Positions 34,085 to 42,295 of a stretch of 64,000 nucleotides of DNA are shown here, in pieces. The notes beneath the pieces were generated by a model, which was given only the letters and a program-made list of their open reading frames with translations, was not told the DNA's origin and searched no databases. The number at the start of each line of letters is the position of its first letter. The stretch's first letter is position 1. The stretch is from positions 1,364,001 to 1,428,000 of the forward strand of contig NZ_CP192056.1 in NCBI RefSeq assembly GCF_050942215.1, given 5' to 3'. Position numbers and translations under genes: made by a program. The DNA comes from Sphaerimonospora sp050942215 (GTDB lineage Bacteria; Actinomycetota; Actinomycetes; Streptosporangiales; Streptosporangiaceae).

Positions 34085-35641
34085 ATGCGTTCCAGATTGA
34101 GATTGGGCACCGCAGGACTCCTCGCAGGCGTCCTCCTCGTCACCGGCTGCGGCTCATCGAGCGACACGCCCGAAGGTGAGAGCCCGCCGTCGAGCGCCGC
34201 GGAGGCCGGCGGCACCATCCGGGTCGGCGTCAACTCGCTGCCGCCGGGCAAGGGTGACCCCTACAAGGGGATCGGCTCGCCCGAGGTCTACACGCATGCC
34301 GCCATGTTCGACGCGTTGACCCTGGTGGATCAGCACGGCAAGGTGCAACCGGCGCTCGCGACCGAGTGGTCGCAGCCATCGGCGGACACATGGCAGTTCA
34401 AGCTGCGTGACGGGGTCACCTTCTCCAACGGTGAGAAGTTCGACGCCGACGTGGTGGTCGCGACCTATGACTACCTCCTCAAGGACCCCGAGGGTTCGGC
34501 GAGCGTCGTCGCGGCGGACGTCAACACGGTCTCCGACGTCAAGGCCGTCGACCCGCTGACGGTGGAGTTCACCACCGCGGCGCCGGATGCGATGCTTCCG
34601 GCGCGGGTCGGCGAGGTGTACATCCCGGCTCCGAAGCACTTCAAGGACCTGGGCATGAAGGAGTTCGCCAACGATCCGGTCGGCACCGGGCCGTTCAAGG
34701 TCGATTCCTGGGATTCCAACATCATCAAACTCAGCGCTTTCGAAGGCTCGTGGCGGGCGCCGAAGGCATCGAAGATGGAGATCCACGCGCTGCCCGACCC
34801 GGCCGGGCGGTTCCAGGCGTTGCAGTCGGACCAGATCGACCTCGCCATCCAGCTCTCGCCGGACCAGAGCAAGCAGCTCGACGAGACGCGGGCCAAGGCC
34901 GACGTCGTCGCCGGCGCGCAGGTCATGTCACTGGCCTTCATCACCGAGTTGGGTGACTCCCCGCTGAAGAAGAAGGAGGTCCGCCAGGCGCTCAACTACG
35001 CCGTCGACAAGGAGTCCATGGCGAAGGACCTGTTGCTCGGCGTGGGCAAGCCCAGCGGCTCCGGCGTCACCGACGGTGCGGTCGGCTACAACCCCGATGT
35101 CCAGCCCTACCCGTACGACCCGGCCAAGGCGAAGCAGATGCTCGCGGACGCCGGCTACCCGAACGGGTTCAGCCTCAAGGCCGACGTGACCGTGGGATCG
35201 TTCCCGGCGGATGCGCAGATCTACCAGTTGATGCAGCAGAATCTCGCTGACATCGGCGTCGAGATCGAGCTGCGGCAGATCACCTTCGCCGAGTGGCTGG
35301 AGCACTACCTGAAGAACACCTGGACTTCCCAGGCGTTCGGACTGTCCTGGAACACGCTGCCGCGCCTCGACGCCCTGCGTCCGATGGAGCTGTTCTCCTG
35401 CGTGAAGAAGCCCGCCTTCTTCTGTGAGCAGTCCGTCGCCGATGTCCTCGGCAAGGCCGCCAAGACCGGCGAGATGGAGGAGCGCAACAAGCTGCTGTCC
35501 CAGGCACAGCAGATGCAGCACGACGACCCGCCCGCGCTCTACCTCGTGCAGCAGATCGACATCAACGGTGTTTCGAGCAAGCTGCAGGGCTTCGAGAACA
35601 TCAACCGCACCTTCCCGTACCACCTCATGTCGGTGTCTTGA
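34085..35641 (+). CDS. ABC transporter substrate-binding lipoprotein (SBP_bac_5 family)
   Basis: The extracytoplasmic binding protein of a Dpp/Opp-type importer, 518 residues. Residues 1-21 are a lipoprotein signal, with lipobox LVTGC and lipidated Cys22. Family features: LTLVDQHGKVQPALATEWSQ, WQFKLRDGVTFSNGEKFDAD, DPVGTGPFKVDSWD and KEVRQALNYAVDKESMAKDL. Such proteins bind peptides, nickel chelates or diverse amphipathic solutes; in catabolic clusters they often bring in the growth substrate. ATG 34085 has gaggga; TTG 34082 is adjacent. Starts the five-gene transporter operon. Confidence 0.9.
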   Translation: MRSRLRLGTAGLLAGVLLVTGCGSSSDTPEGESPPSSAAEAGGTIRVGVNSLPPGKGDPYKGIGSPEVYTHAAMFDALTLVDQHGKVQPALATEWSQPSADTWQFKLRDGVTFSNGEKFDADVVVATYDYLLKDPEGSASVVAADVNTVSDVKAVDPLTVEFTTAAPDAMLPARVGEVYIPAPKHFKDLGMKEFANDPVGTGPFKVDSWDSNIIKLSAFEGSWRAPKASKMEIHALPDPAGRFQALQSDQIDLAIQLSPDQSKQLDETRAKADVVAGAQVMSLAFITELGDSPLKKKEVRQALNYAVDKESMAKDLLLGVGKPSGSGVTDGAVGYNPDVQPYPYDPAKAKQMLADAGYPNGFSLKADVTVGSFPADAQIYQLMQQNLADIGVEIELRQITFAEWLEHYLKNTWTSQAFGLSWNTLPRLDALRPMELFSCVKKPAFFCEQSVADVLGKAAKTGEMEERNKLLSQAQQMQHDDPPALYLVQQIDINGVSSKLQGFENINRTFPYHLMSVS

Positions 35642-35674
35642 GGAAACGACGGAACGCCCTGAAAACACGGAATA

Positions 35675-36667
35675 ATGACCGAACTCGCTGCTGCACTGCC
35701 TGATGCGTCGGGTGCGGCCGTGCTGAGCCGCCGGATGAGAGCCCTGGCCCGGGTCCTCATCCGGCGGGTCGTGCAGCTACTCGTCCTGCTCTTCTCGATC
35801 TCCACGCTGCTGTTCTTCCTGCTACGGCTGTCCGGGGACCCGGCGCTGATCCTCGCCGGAGAGAACGCGGACGCGGAATTCATCGCGCACGTCGAGCGCC
35901 AGTACGGGCTCGACCAGCCGCTGATCGTGCAATATGCCCACGCCATCGGGCATGTGTTCCAGCTCGATTTCGGCAGTTCTGTGCACTCCGCGGAAAATGC
36001 GCTGGGGCTCGTCCTCGATCGCATGCCGGCGACGGTGCAACTGGCCGCGTTCGGCATCCTCATCAACCTGCTCGTCGCGGTACCGATCGGCGCCTGGCTG
36101 GGCTCGCGTCCGCGCCCGGTGCCCCGTGCCGCGGTCACCGGCCTGCTCGTCATCGGACAGGGCGTGCCCGGATACGTCGTGGGTCTGCTGCTCATCCAGG
36201 TGTTCGCGGTGAAGTTCCGCCTGTTGCCGAGCATCGGCAACGCCGCCTCGATGAGCTGGCTGCTTCCGTCGGTGACCTTGGCCGCCTTCCTCGTTCCACG
36301 GCTGACCCGGGTGCTCGCGACGAACGTCAGCACGGCGATGAGCGAGGACTACGTCCGTACCGCCCGGGCCTGCGGAGCCTCCAAGCTCACCGTGGTCGTA
36401 CGGCACGCGCTGCCGAACGCACTGCTCGGCGCGACCGCGTTGGTCGGCGGACAGTTCGCCTTCCTGCTGTCGGGTGCGCTGATCACCGAGGTCATCTTCG
36501 CGTGGCCCGGCGTCGGTCGCCTGCTCATCGACTCCGTGCTGAGGCTGGATTTCCCGGTCGTTCAGGCCACGGTCTTCGTCGTCGCCTTTCTGGTCTTCCT
36601 GGTGAATGCCTTCACCGATGTCTTCTTCTCGGTCCTTGATCCACGGTTGAGGCGGCAACGGACATGA
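35675..36667 (+). CDS. ABC transporter permease, DppB type
   Basis: Membrane subunit of the importer, 330 residues, about six helices. The N-terminal block RRVVQLLVLLFSISTLLFFL and the coupling motif EDYVRTARACGASKLTVVVR (EAA loop) identify the DppB/OppB subfamily. The late GALITEVIFAWPGVGRLLID is also typical. Stop and next start overlap by 4 bp, so both permeases are coupled. Confidence 0.92.
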   Translation: MTELAAALPDASGAAVLSRRMRALARVLIRRVVQLLVLLFSISTLLFFLLRLSGDPALILAGENADAEFIAHVERQYGLDQPLIVQYAHAIGHVFQLDFGSSVHSAENALGLVLDRMPATVQLAAFGILINLLVAVPIGAWLGSRPRPVPRAAVTGLLVIGQGVPGYVVGLLLIQVFAVKFRLLPSIGNAASMSWLLPSVTLAAFLVPRLTRVLATNVSTAMSEDYVRTARACGASKLTVVVRHALPNALLGATALVGGQFAFLLSGALITEVIFAWPGVGRLLIDSVLRLDFPVVQATVFVVAFLVFLVNAFTDVFFSVLDPRLRRQRT

Positions 36668-37542
36668 CGGACACTGCGGTCGTACCACCTCGTGGACTGT
36701 TCCGGAGGCGCGCTGTCGGGCGCCCCGTGCCGTTCGCCCTGCTGCTGGGCGTCGGTCTCGTCGTCGTCGTCATCGGCGGCGCGCTGCTGCTCATGGCCTT
36801 CGGCTACCTCGACCCGGACCGGACGGCGCCGGCGGATCGGTTGAAGGGCCTCGGTTCGGCCGGGCACGCCCTCGGCACCGACCAACTCGGCCGCGACATG
36901 CTCGCCCGTGCCGTCGCCGGGCTGCGGTGGTCGGTGACCGTCGGCATCGTCTCGGCGTGTCTGGTCTCCGGAATCGGCACGCTCGTCGGCGTCTGGGCCG
37001 CCGCGGCGCAGGGGGTGGTACGCGTGGTGCTGACCCGGTTGATCGACATGAGCTTGTCGTTCCCGTCGCTGGTGCTCGCCGTGACCATCATGGCGATCGT
37101 CGGACGGGGTTTCTGGTCGCTGTCGCTCACGCTCGGCCTCGTCAGCTGGCCCATCTTCGCCAGAGTCGTCTACGCCGAGGCCCTCGGTCTGATGAAACGG
37201 GACTACATCCTCGCCGCCCGCCTTTTCGGCGTCTCGCGGATTCGCACCATCGTGACCCACATCCTGCCGGGCATCCGTAACACGTTGCTCGTCATGTGGG
37301 CCTTCATGTTCGCCGACCTCCTGATCGCCGAGAGCGGTCTGTCCTTCCTCGGACTGGGTGTGCCGCTGGGCACTCCGTCGCTCGGCAGCATGCTCGCCGA
37401 CAGCCGCGAGTACCTCGCGCAGGCGCCGCACATGGTGCTCGTGCCGGGAGTGACCATCGTCGTCTTGGTGGTGGCGGCCAACCTCATCGGGGACGCGCTC
37501 AGCGGGCGGTCCTCCGACGCATCGGCGGTGACGAACAGATGA
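36664..37542 (+). CDS. ABC transporter permease, DppC type
   Basis: The second membrane subunit, 292 residues, six helices. It has the DppC N-terminal segment ending in LGTDQLGRDMLARAVAGLRW, the EAA-type loop MKRDYILAARLFGVSRIRTI and the C-terminal GLSFLGLGVPLGTPSLGSML. Overlaps both neighbours by 4 bp (ATGA at both ends). Confidence 0.92.
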   Translation: MTDTAVVPPRGLFRRRAVGRPVPFALLLGVGLVVVVIGGALLLMAFGYLDPDRTAPADRLKGLGSAGHALGTDQLGRDMLARAVAGLRWSVTVGIVSACLVSGIGTLVGVWAAAAQGVVRVVLTRLIDMSLSFPSLVLAVTIMAIVGRGFWSLSLTLGLVSWPIFARVVYAEALGLMKRDYILAARLFGVSRIRTIVTHILPGIRNTLLVMWAFMFADLLIAESGLSFLGLGVPLGTPSLGSMLADSREYLAQAPHMVLVPGVTIVVLVVAANLIGDALSGRSSDASAVTNR

Positions 37543-38510
37543 GCGCTGTGAACGAAGTCGTCCTCGACGTGGACGGCCTCCGGGTGCACACGACGGATGG
37601 CTCCGGCCTTCCGGTGCCGATCATCGAGGATGTGTCGTTCTCGCTGGCCCGGGGAGAGGTGCTGGGAATCGTCGGCGAGTCCGGGTCAGGGAAATCGATG
37701 ACGGCGCTGAGCGTCATGCGACTGATCCCGGGGTCGCTGAGTCAGACCGGCTCGATCCGACTGCAGGGCCGGGACGTGATGACGCTGCCCGAGCGCGAGT
37801 TGCAGCGCATGCGCGGCACCAAGGTGTCGATGGTCTTCCAAGATCCGATGACCGGGCTCAACCCGGTGCGCACCGTCGGCTCGCTGCTCGTGGAGGCACT
37901 GCGCCGGCACCGCGACGTGAGCCGCCGGGAGGCGCGGAAGCTGGCCATCGAGGCGCTGCGAGCCGTGGGCATCCCGTCGCCGGAACTGCGGATCAACGCC
38001 TACCCGCACCAGCTCTCCGGCGGGCTGCGGCAACGCGTGATGATCGCCATGGCGCTGCTGCACGATCCGGCGGTGATCATCGCCGACGAGCCGACCACCG
38101 CGCTGGACGCCACCATCCAGGCTCAGATCATCGACCTGATGCGCAGCCGCGTGACCAGCGCCGGCCTCATCCTCATCACCCACGATCTCGGAGTCGCGGG
38201 ACAGATCTGCGACCGGATCATCGTGATGTACGCCGGTCACATAGTCGAGGAGGGCACGGCGCTGGATCTGCTGGCTCGGCCTCGGCACCCGTACACCGCC
38301 GGGCTGCTGGCGGCGGCACCCCGCTTCGATCGTGAGCGCAAACCCCTGATCCCGATCACCGGATCGCCGCCGACACCGCATGACCGACCCGAAGGCTGTC
38401 CCTTCGCCCCGCGTTGCTCCCGCACCATCGACCCGTGCCGCGACCAGCGGCCCGAACTCGTGCCGGGTGACCTGTCCACCGCTGCCTGCTGGAATCCCCT
38501 GAACTCATGA
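37539..38510 (+). CDS. ABC transporter ATP-binding protein, DppD type
   Basis: A 323-residue ATPase with Walker A GESGSGKSM, Q-loop VFQDPMTGLNP, signature LSGGLRQRVMIAMALLHDP and Walker B VIIADEPTTALD. The C-terminal oligopeptide extension carries the iron-sulfur-like Cys pattern CPFAPRCSRTIDPC. The signature is LSGGLRQR rather than LSGGMRQR, a common variant. ATG 37539 is coupled to the permease stop. Confidence 0.93.
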   Translation: MSAVNEVVLDVDGLRVHTTDGSGLPVPIIEDVSFSLARGEVLGIVGESGSGKSMTALSVMRLIPGSLSQTGSIRLQGRDVMTLPERELQRMRGTKVSMVFQDPMTGLNPVRTVGSLLVEALRRHRDVSRREARKLAIEALRAVGIPSPELRINAYPHQLSGGLRQRVMIAMALLHDPAVIIADEPTTALDATIQAQIIDLMRSRVTSAGLILITHDLGVAGQICDRIIVMYAGHIVEEGTALDLLARPRHPYTAGLLAAAPRFDRERKPLIPITGSPPTPHDRPEGCPFAPRCSRTIDPCRDQRPELVPGDLSTAACWNPLNS

Positions 38511-39559
38511 CCACCATGCCCAGCGCACAAGGCGCCTCCTCGACGGAGACCTCCGGCCGGCCGGTGAAACCTTCGGTGCTGAGCGCCGAGGACCTCCGCG
38601 TGGAATTCGCCGTCGGACACCGCAGACTCGTCGCGGTCGACGGCGTTTCCCTAGGGGTGTCCGCCGGCGAGACACTCGCCCTCGTCGGCGAATCCGGCTC
38701 CGGGAAATCCACCATAGCCCTGACCCTGATGCGGGCCCACGAGCCGGACAGCGGACGGATCGTCTTCGAGGGCACCGACATCACGCACTTGCCCGAGCGC
38801 CGGCTGAAGCCGATCCGGCGCCGCCTCCAGATGGTCATCCAAGACCCGTACGCGAGCCTGGATCCGCGGATGACCATCGGCCGCGTCGTGGCGGAACCGC
38901 TCGTCGCGCACCGCTGGGGTGACCGCCGTCAGATCACCGACCGGGTCGTGGAACTGCTCGAGTTGGTCGGTTTGAACGCCAACGCGATGAACCGCTACCC
39001 GTCGCAGTTCTCCGGTGGGCAACGTCAGCGCATCTCCATCGCCCGCGCCCTCGCCCTCGAACCCTCCATGATCATCGCGGATGAGCCGGTCTCCGCCCTC
39101 GACATGTCCATCCAGGCACAGATCATCAATCTCCTGGACACGCTGCAGCAGGAGCGGGACCTGGCCTACCTCGTCATCGCCCATGATCTGGCCTTGGTCC
39201 ACCAGATCTCCGACCGGGTCGCCGTGCTCTACCTCGGTCGAGTGGTCGAGGAGGGCCCCACGGACCAGGTCGTCTGGTCACCCCAGCATCCCTACACGGC
39301 GGCGCTGCTGTCGGCGACCCCCACCGCGGACAATCCGACCCGGGAGCGGATCGTCCTCGCCGGAGACCCGCCTTCCGCCATCGACCGCCCGTCCGGCTGT
39401 CATTTCCACCCGCGCTGTCCGATCGCGCGCACCCGCTGCGCGCTCGAGACCCCGCCCCTCGTCGAGATTCGGGCCGGTGTACGAGCCGCGTGCTTCTACC
39501 CCGGAGAACTTCAGCCCGAGATCGACGCGTCTGCCGCATCCCCGCCCGAGAAGGAGTGA
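38507..39559 (+). CDS. ABC transporter ATP-binding protein, DppF type
   Basis: The second ATPase, 350 residues: Walker A GESGSGKSTIAL, Q-loop VIQDPYASLDPRM, signature FSGGQRQRISIARALALEP, Walker B MIIADEPVSALDMS. The family C-terminal Cys motif is present (CHFHPRCPIARTRC). It completes a full five-component importer and overlaps the DppD gene by 4 bp. Confidence 0.93.
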   Translation: MTTMPSAQGASSTETSGRPVKPSVLSAEDLRVEFAVGHRRLVAVDGVSLGVSAGETLALVGESGSGKSTIALTLMRAHEPDSGRIVFEGTDITHLPERRLKPIRRRLQMVIQDPYASLDPRMTIGRVVAEPLVAHRWGDRRQITDRVVELLELVGLNANAMNRYPSQFSGGQRQRISIARALALEPSMIIADEPVSALDMSIQAQIINLLDTLQQERDLAYLVIAHDLALVHQISDRVAVLYLGRVVEEGPTDQVVWSPQHPYTAALLSATPTADNPTRERIVLAGDPPSAIDRPSGCHFHPRCPIARTRCALETPPLVEIRAGVRAACFYPGELQPEIDASAASPPEKE

Positions 39560-39561
39560 TC

Positions 39562-40395
39562 ATGGGTCGGCCGTTCATCGAATTCATCCAGAGTCAGGTT
39601 CTGCCATGGCGGCAGGGCCTGTACGGCGGGGCGCGTCCCGGCATCGAGATGCGGATGCTCAGCCTGGACCAGGAGACCGGTGCGTCGAGCACCTTGCTGC
39701 GTTACCCGGCCGGCTGGAAGCAGGACGCTCCGCAGGTGCTGGCGGCCGACGAAGAACTGTTCGTGCTGGCCGGGTCGCTCACCATCGGTGACGTCACCCA
39801 CACCCGCTACGGATATGCGCACTTGCCGTCCGGATATGTCCGCCCCGCCATGTCGAGCACGGACGGCGCGGTCGTGATGACGTTCTTCTCCGCCGAGCCG
39901 CGCGTCGCCGCCGAGTCGGCCGATGGCATGGACGAGGCTCGGCTGGTCGAAGCGGTCAGCGCCTTCGACGGCCCGTGGACCGGAAACTTCCACCCCCGAT
40001 TCCCCGCGGGGGCCGGTCGGAAGTTCCTGCGCCAGGACCCCCACGACGGTGAGCAGACCTGGGTGCTCGGCACGATGCCGTTGCGGTGGGGGCTGCGGGC
40101 CGAGAAGCATCCGGTCGTCGAGGAGATGTACCTGCTCGCCGGGGAGCTGGTCGGCCACATCGGCACCATGCGCGCCGGCGCCTACTTCTGGCGCCCCGAG
40201 GAGGAGTGGCACGGTCCCTTCGGATCGCCGACCGGCAACCTCATGCTCTTCCGTACCAAGGGCGGTCCGCTGTCGACGATCTACGAAGACGAGGAGCGGG
40301 AGTTCTCCTGGCAGCCGGAGCACCGTCCCATCCTGCCCCCGGACCTGAAGGAGCTGGGCGGGCAGCCGTGGGACGGCGGCTGCGCATGCTACTGA
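39562..40395 (+). CDS. Two-domain cupin protein (ChrR/DUF4437-like)
   Basis: A 277-residue protein with tandem cupin folds. The first (about 30-120) reads TGASSTLLRYPAGWKQ, ADEELFVLAGSLTIGD, the second (about 140-260) has VVEEMYLLAGELVGHIGTMR, YFWRPEEEWHGPFGSP and TGNLMLFRTKGG. Metal ligands are partly replaced (EELFVL and EEMYLL give Glu; His from EEEWHGP). Such bicupins act as dioxygenases, isomerases or sensors. It is the last gene of the transporter operon (2 bp after dppF-type), so it probably acts on the imported compound. The protein ends in a Gly/Cys tail, GGCACY. Confidence 0.75.
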   Translation: MGRPFIEFIQSQVLPWRQGLYGGARPGIEMRMLSLDQETGASSTLLRYPAGWKQDAPQVLAADEELFVLAGSLTIGDVTHTRYGYAHLPSGYVRPAMSSTDGAVVMTFFSAEPRVAAESADGMDEARLVEAVSAFDGPWTGNFHPRFPAGAGRKFLRQDPHDGEQTWVLGTMPLRWGLRAEKHPVVEEMYLLAGELVGHIGTMRAGAYFWRPEEEWHGPFGSPTGNLMLFRTKGGPLSTIYEDEEREFSWQPEHRPILPPDLKELGGQPWDGGCACY

Positions 40396-40446
40396 CCCGC
40401 GGCGCCTGAAACCGCCCCGGGCGGAACCCGGCACGGTGACGATGCC

Positions 40447-40480
40447 CCCCGCCGGTCGCCGGCGAAGGCGATCGGCGGGG
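40447..40480 (+). terminator. Strong hairpin after the transporter operon
   Basis: Outer 8-bp stem CCCCGCCG/CGGCGGGG and inner 5-bp stem TCGCC/GGCGA around ggcgaa. It probably ends the importer operon. A near-copy with stem CCCTGCCG/CGGCAGGG stands at 41299-41331. Confidence 0.7.
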
Positions 40481-40485
40481 CGGAA

Positions 40486-40572
40486 ACCCGGCCAGGGGGA
40501 TGGCGTGCAGGTCGACGGCCTGAATCCAGGCGTTGTGTATGCGCTCGCCAGGGTGCTCGCCGACATGGGCAC
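40486..40572 (-). pseudogene. Fragment of a DUF6907 gene
   Basis: Read on the minus strand this codes for HPGERIHNAWIQAVDLHAIP in frame, matching 24 or more residues of the intact DUF6907 protein at 41426-41854 (DERIHNAWIQAVDLHAIPLA). At DNA level about 58 bases are near identical (compare 41608-41665). Both ends of the gene are missing and the hairpin copy lies directly beside it, so this is a decayed partial duplicate. Confidence 0.75.
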
Positions 40573-40614
40573 TGTCGCTTTTCTCGTTCCAGGGGCAGGC
40601 CCCTTACCTCGTGT

Positions 40615-40630
40615 ATAACGTTCGTGTTAT
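40615..40630. promoter_or_regulatory. Promoter/operator dyad of the toxin-antitoxin remnant
   Basis: ATAAC-gttcgt-GTTAT overlaps both a -10-like tataac (40614-40619) and the ATG at 40629, implying a leaderless or near-leaderless transcript and an antitoxin-type operator. Function inferred. Confidence 0.45.
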
Positions 40631-40801
40631 GAGTTGGGGAGAGGTGGAACTGGAGCCCGAGGTCGACGAGTGGTTCGACTCGCTCAGCCAGGACGACCAG
40701 GAGACCGGCGATCTTCTACGTTGACCTGCTCGCTGAGCGAGGAGGCGGTGCGGGCCGTGAAGCGATGTATCGCGGAGGCTCACACAGGGGAAGAGGAGTG
40801 A
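40629..40801 (+). pseudogene. Degraded HigB/RelE-type toxin gene
   Basis: Three pieces of one toxin survive in three different frames. Frame 1 from ATG 40629 encodes MSWGEVELEPEVDEWFDSLS, the usual start of Gp49-like HigB toxins of about 115 residues. A frameshift near 40705 leads to AIFYVDLLAERG, and after a junction at about 40740-40748 the tail VRAVKRCIAEAHTGEEE ends at TGA 40799-40801. Some 55-60 central codons, including the catalytic core, are gone. The toxin must be inactive. The antitoxin gene just downstream is intact. Confidence 0.75.
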
Positions 40802-40806
40802 GTGCC

Positions 40807-41106
40807 ATGGCCGAGCGCAGGGCGTGGTCGGACAAGCGCGCCGAGATCACGAGCCGGCCCGGTGCCGGAGCCGCGTACGAGGCCGCGCGAATCCGTTTCG
40901 AGCTCGGCGAGGCCGTACGGCGGCGCCGTGAAGAACTCGGCCTCACCCAGGCCGAGCTCGCCGAGCGGGCCGGGCTCAAGCAGCCGGCGGTGGCCCGCTT
41001 CGAGGCAGGCGGCACTATGCCCACGATCCCCATGCTGGAACGCCTCGCCGAAGCGCTGGAACTGCGACTCAGCGTCCAACTCCAGCCACTTCCCAAAGCG
41101 AGCTGA
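40807..41106 (+). CDS. XRE-family antitoxin (HigA-like), orphaned
   Basis: A 99-residue helix-turn-helix protein: residues 30-85 hold FELGEAVRRRREELGLTQAE, LAERAGLKQPAVARFEAGGT and PTIPMLERLAEALELRLSVQ, the usual layout of antitoxins encoded after a RelE/HigB toxin. ATG 40807 lies 5 bp past the toxin remnant's stop. With the toxin destroyed it may persist as an autoregulator or simply be neutral cargo. Confidence 0.8.
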   Translation: MAERRAWSDKRAEITSRPGAGAAYEAARIRFELGEAVRRRREELGLTQAELAERAGLKQPAVARFEAGGTMPTIPMLERLAEALELRLSVQLQPLPKAS

Positions 41107-41298
41107 CCTTCGCTCCTGGAAGCAACCTCTGGCAGTGCCCCCGTCCTCTCCTCAGAGAAACGTGGTCCGCGGTGCGTGCTGTCTGACCTCGGCGGCCGGG
41201 TGGGTGGCCGCCTGTCGTCGCGGGGGTGGTAGGGCAGGGGCCGTTTGGGGTGGGGCGGCTTTCCTCGGCGGGACGGTGTTCGGGGAAGGCCGCCCAGA

Positions 41299-41331
41299 CC
41301 CTGCCGGTCACCGGCAAAGCGATCGGCAGGG
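41299..41331. terminator. Hairpin between convergent genes, copy of the 40447 element
   Basis: An 8-bp stem CCCTGCCG/CGGCAGGG; about 35 bases match the hairpin at 40447-40480 with few changes. It stands in the 319-bp gap between the antitoxin and the convergent DUF6907 gene, where it could stop both transcripts. The rest of that gap shows no gene. Confidence 0.6.
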
Positions 41332-41425
41332 CGGCTCATCGGGCCTGCCACGGTGGGGAGCATCAGGTTGCGTACGGCCTGAGCCGTACGGCCGCCGAGT
41401 CCGAGGCGGGTGTGGCGGGTCGGAC

Positions 41426-41854
41426 CTACGTGGGCGGGGTGTCCATGACGGCGAGGGCGGCCAGGCCGATGAGGTGCATTCCGGCGTTGCGGGCCTCGGC
41501 GATCGTCAGCTCGATGACGGCGCGGTCGTCGATCTGGAGGTGGATGCGGGGCTCGTCGTCGCCGGGGCCGAGGACCAGGTCGAGCCAGAGCCGCTGTGGA
41601 AGCCCCGCCAGGGGGATGGCGTGCAGGTCGACGGCCTGAATCCAGGCGTTGTGAATGCGCTCGTCGGGGCGCTCGTCGATGTGAGCGTCCATGCACCATG
41701 GCGGACATGATCGATCCCGGTCCGGCCGGCTCGAAACGTACCGGTCGCGGGTGTTGAGAGTGCCCTGCGGGAGTCCGCCGTCTCGCCGACCGTCGTGCGC
41801 ACCCGGCTCGGCGACGTCGATCGAGGCCTGGCCTGTGATTTCGTTCTCGGTCAC
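41426..41854 (-). CDS. DUF6907-domain protein
   Basis: A 142-residue actinomycete protein of unknown function. The DUF6907 hallmark is a Cys pair followed by His (SCPPWCMDAHIDE at about 54-66), then IHNAWIQAVDLHAIPLAGLP and an Asp/Glu-rich strand region (RIHLQIDDRAVIELTIAEAR). The Cys/His set suggests zinc. GTG 41854 overlaps the stop of the upstream small gene (GTGA), so the two are coupled. A fragment of a second copy is found at 40486-40572. DUF6907 genes often sit in plastic or regulatory islands. Confidence 0.7.
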   Translation of the reverse strand: MTENEITGQASIDVAEPGAHDGRRDGGLPQGTLNTRDRYVSSRPDRDRSCPPWCMDAHIDERPDERIHNAWIQAVDLHAIPLAGLPQRLWLDLVLGPGDDEPRIHLQIDDRAVIELTIAEARNAGMHLIGLAALAVMDTPPT

Positions 41855-42069
41855 TGGGTCACCGCCAGCTCGGCGAGGCTCTCCTGCTCGGCGATGGCCT
41901 GGCACAGCGCACGTAGGTCGTCACCGTCGACCGTACGGTAGGCGCCGGCCCGCTCGGCCTCCGGAGAGAACGGCCGCTCCCGGCTGGCCCACAGCCGCCC
42001 CTCATCACTCCTCATGATCCGCCACCCGGCGAACTCCGTACCGGCCGCGACGGCCTTATCGTGTGACAT
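41851..42069 (-). CDS. Small hypothetical protein upstream of DUF6907
   Basis: A 72-residue protein from ATG 42069: MSHDKAVAAGTEFAGWRIMR, then GRLWASRERPFSPEAERAGA and DDLRALCQAIAEQESLAEL. Small alpha/beta proteins of this kind occur beside DUF6907 and XRE regulators in actinomycetes. A gaggt-type ribosome site precedes it. No function recognised. Confidence 0.65.
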   Translation of the reverse strand: MSHDKAVAAGTEFAGWRIMRSDEGRLWASRERPFSPEAERAGAYRTVDGDDLRALCQAIAEQESLAELAVTQ

Positions 42070-42226
42070 GGTCAGGAACCTCCATTTCCTGATCAGGACC
42101 CGCCCGGTCGTGTGGAGCGGCGGGCGGGTCCGCTATTCGGTAGCCAGATGAGCCGTTTTCAGGCAGGACCTCCCCAAATTCCGCCACCAAGGCATCACGC
42201 TCTGTAGCGACTCGGCTACATAATCG

Positions 42227-42260
42227 CGTGTACTGTGCACTCAGGCAAGCCCTGTACACG
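42227..42260. promoter_or_regulatory. Inverted repeat upstream of the XRE/DUF397 pair
   Basis: CGTGTAC (42227-42233) and GTACACG (42254-42260) form perfect 7-bp arms 20 bp apart. They lie between a -10-like cataat and the XRE start codon at 42296, with the divergent 72-residue gene on the other side. A candidate operator for the adjacent XRE protein. Confidence 0.45.
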
Positions 42261-42295
42261 TAGAAGTTTTACTGATCTCCTATCAGACTTGACCC

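Noticed and set aside
42056..42259. Possible 67-residue gene upstream of the 72-residue hypothetical
   Set aside because: Overlaps the operator-like inverted repeat and has no ribosome site or pattern.
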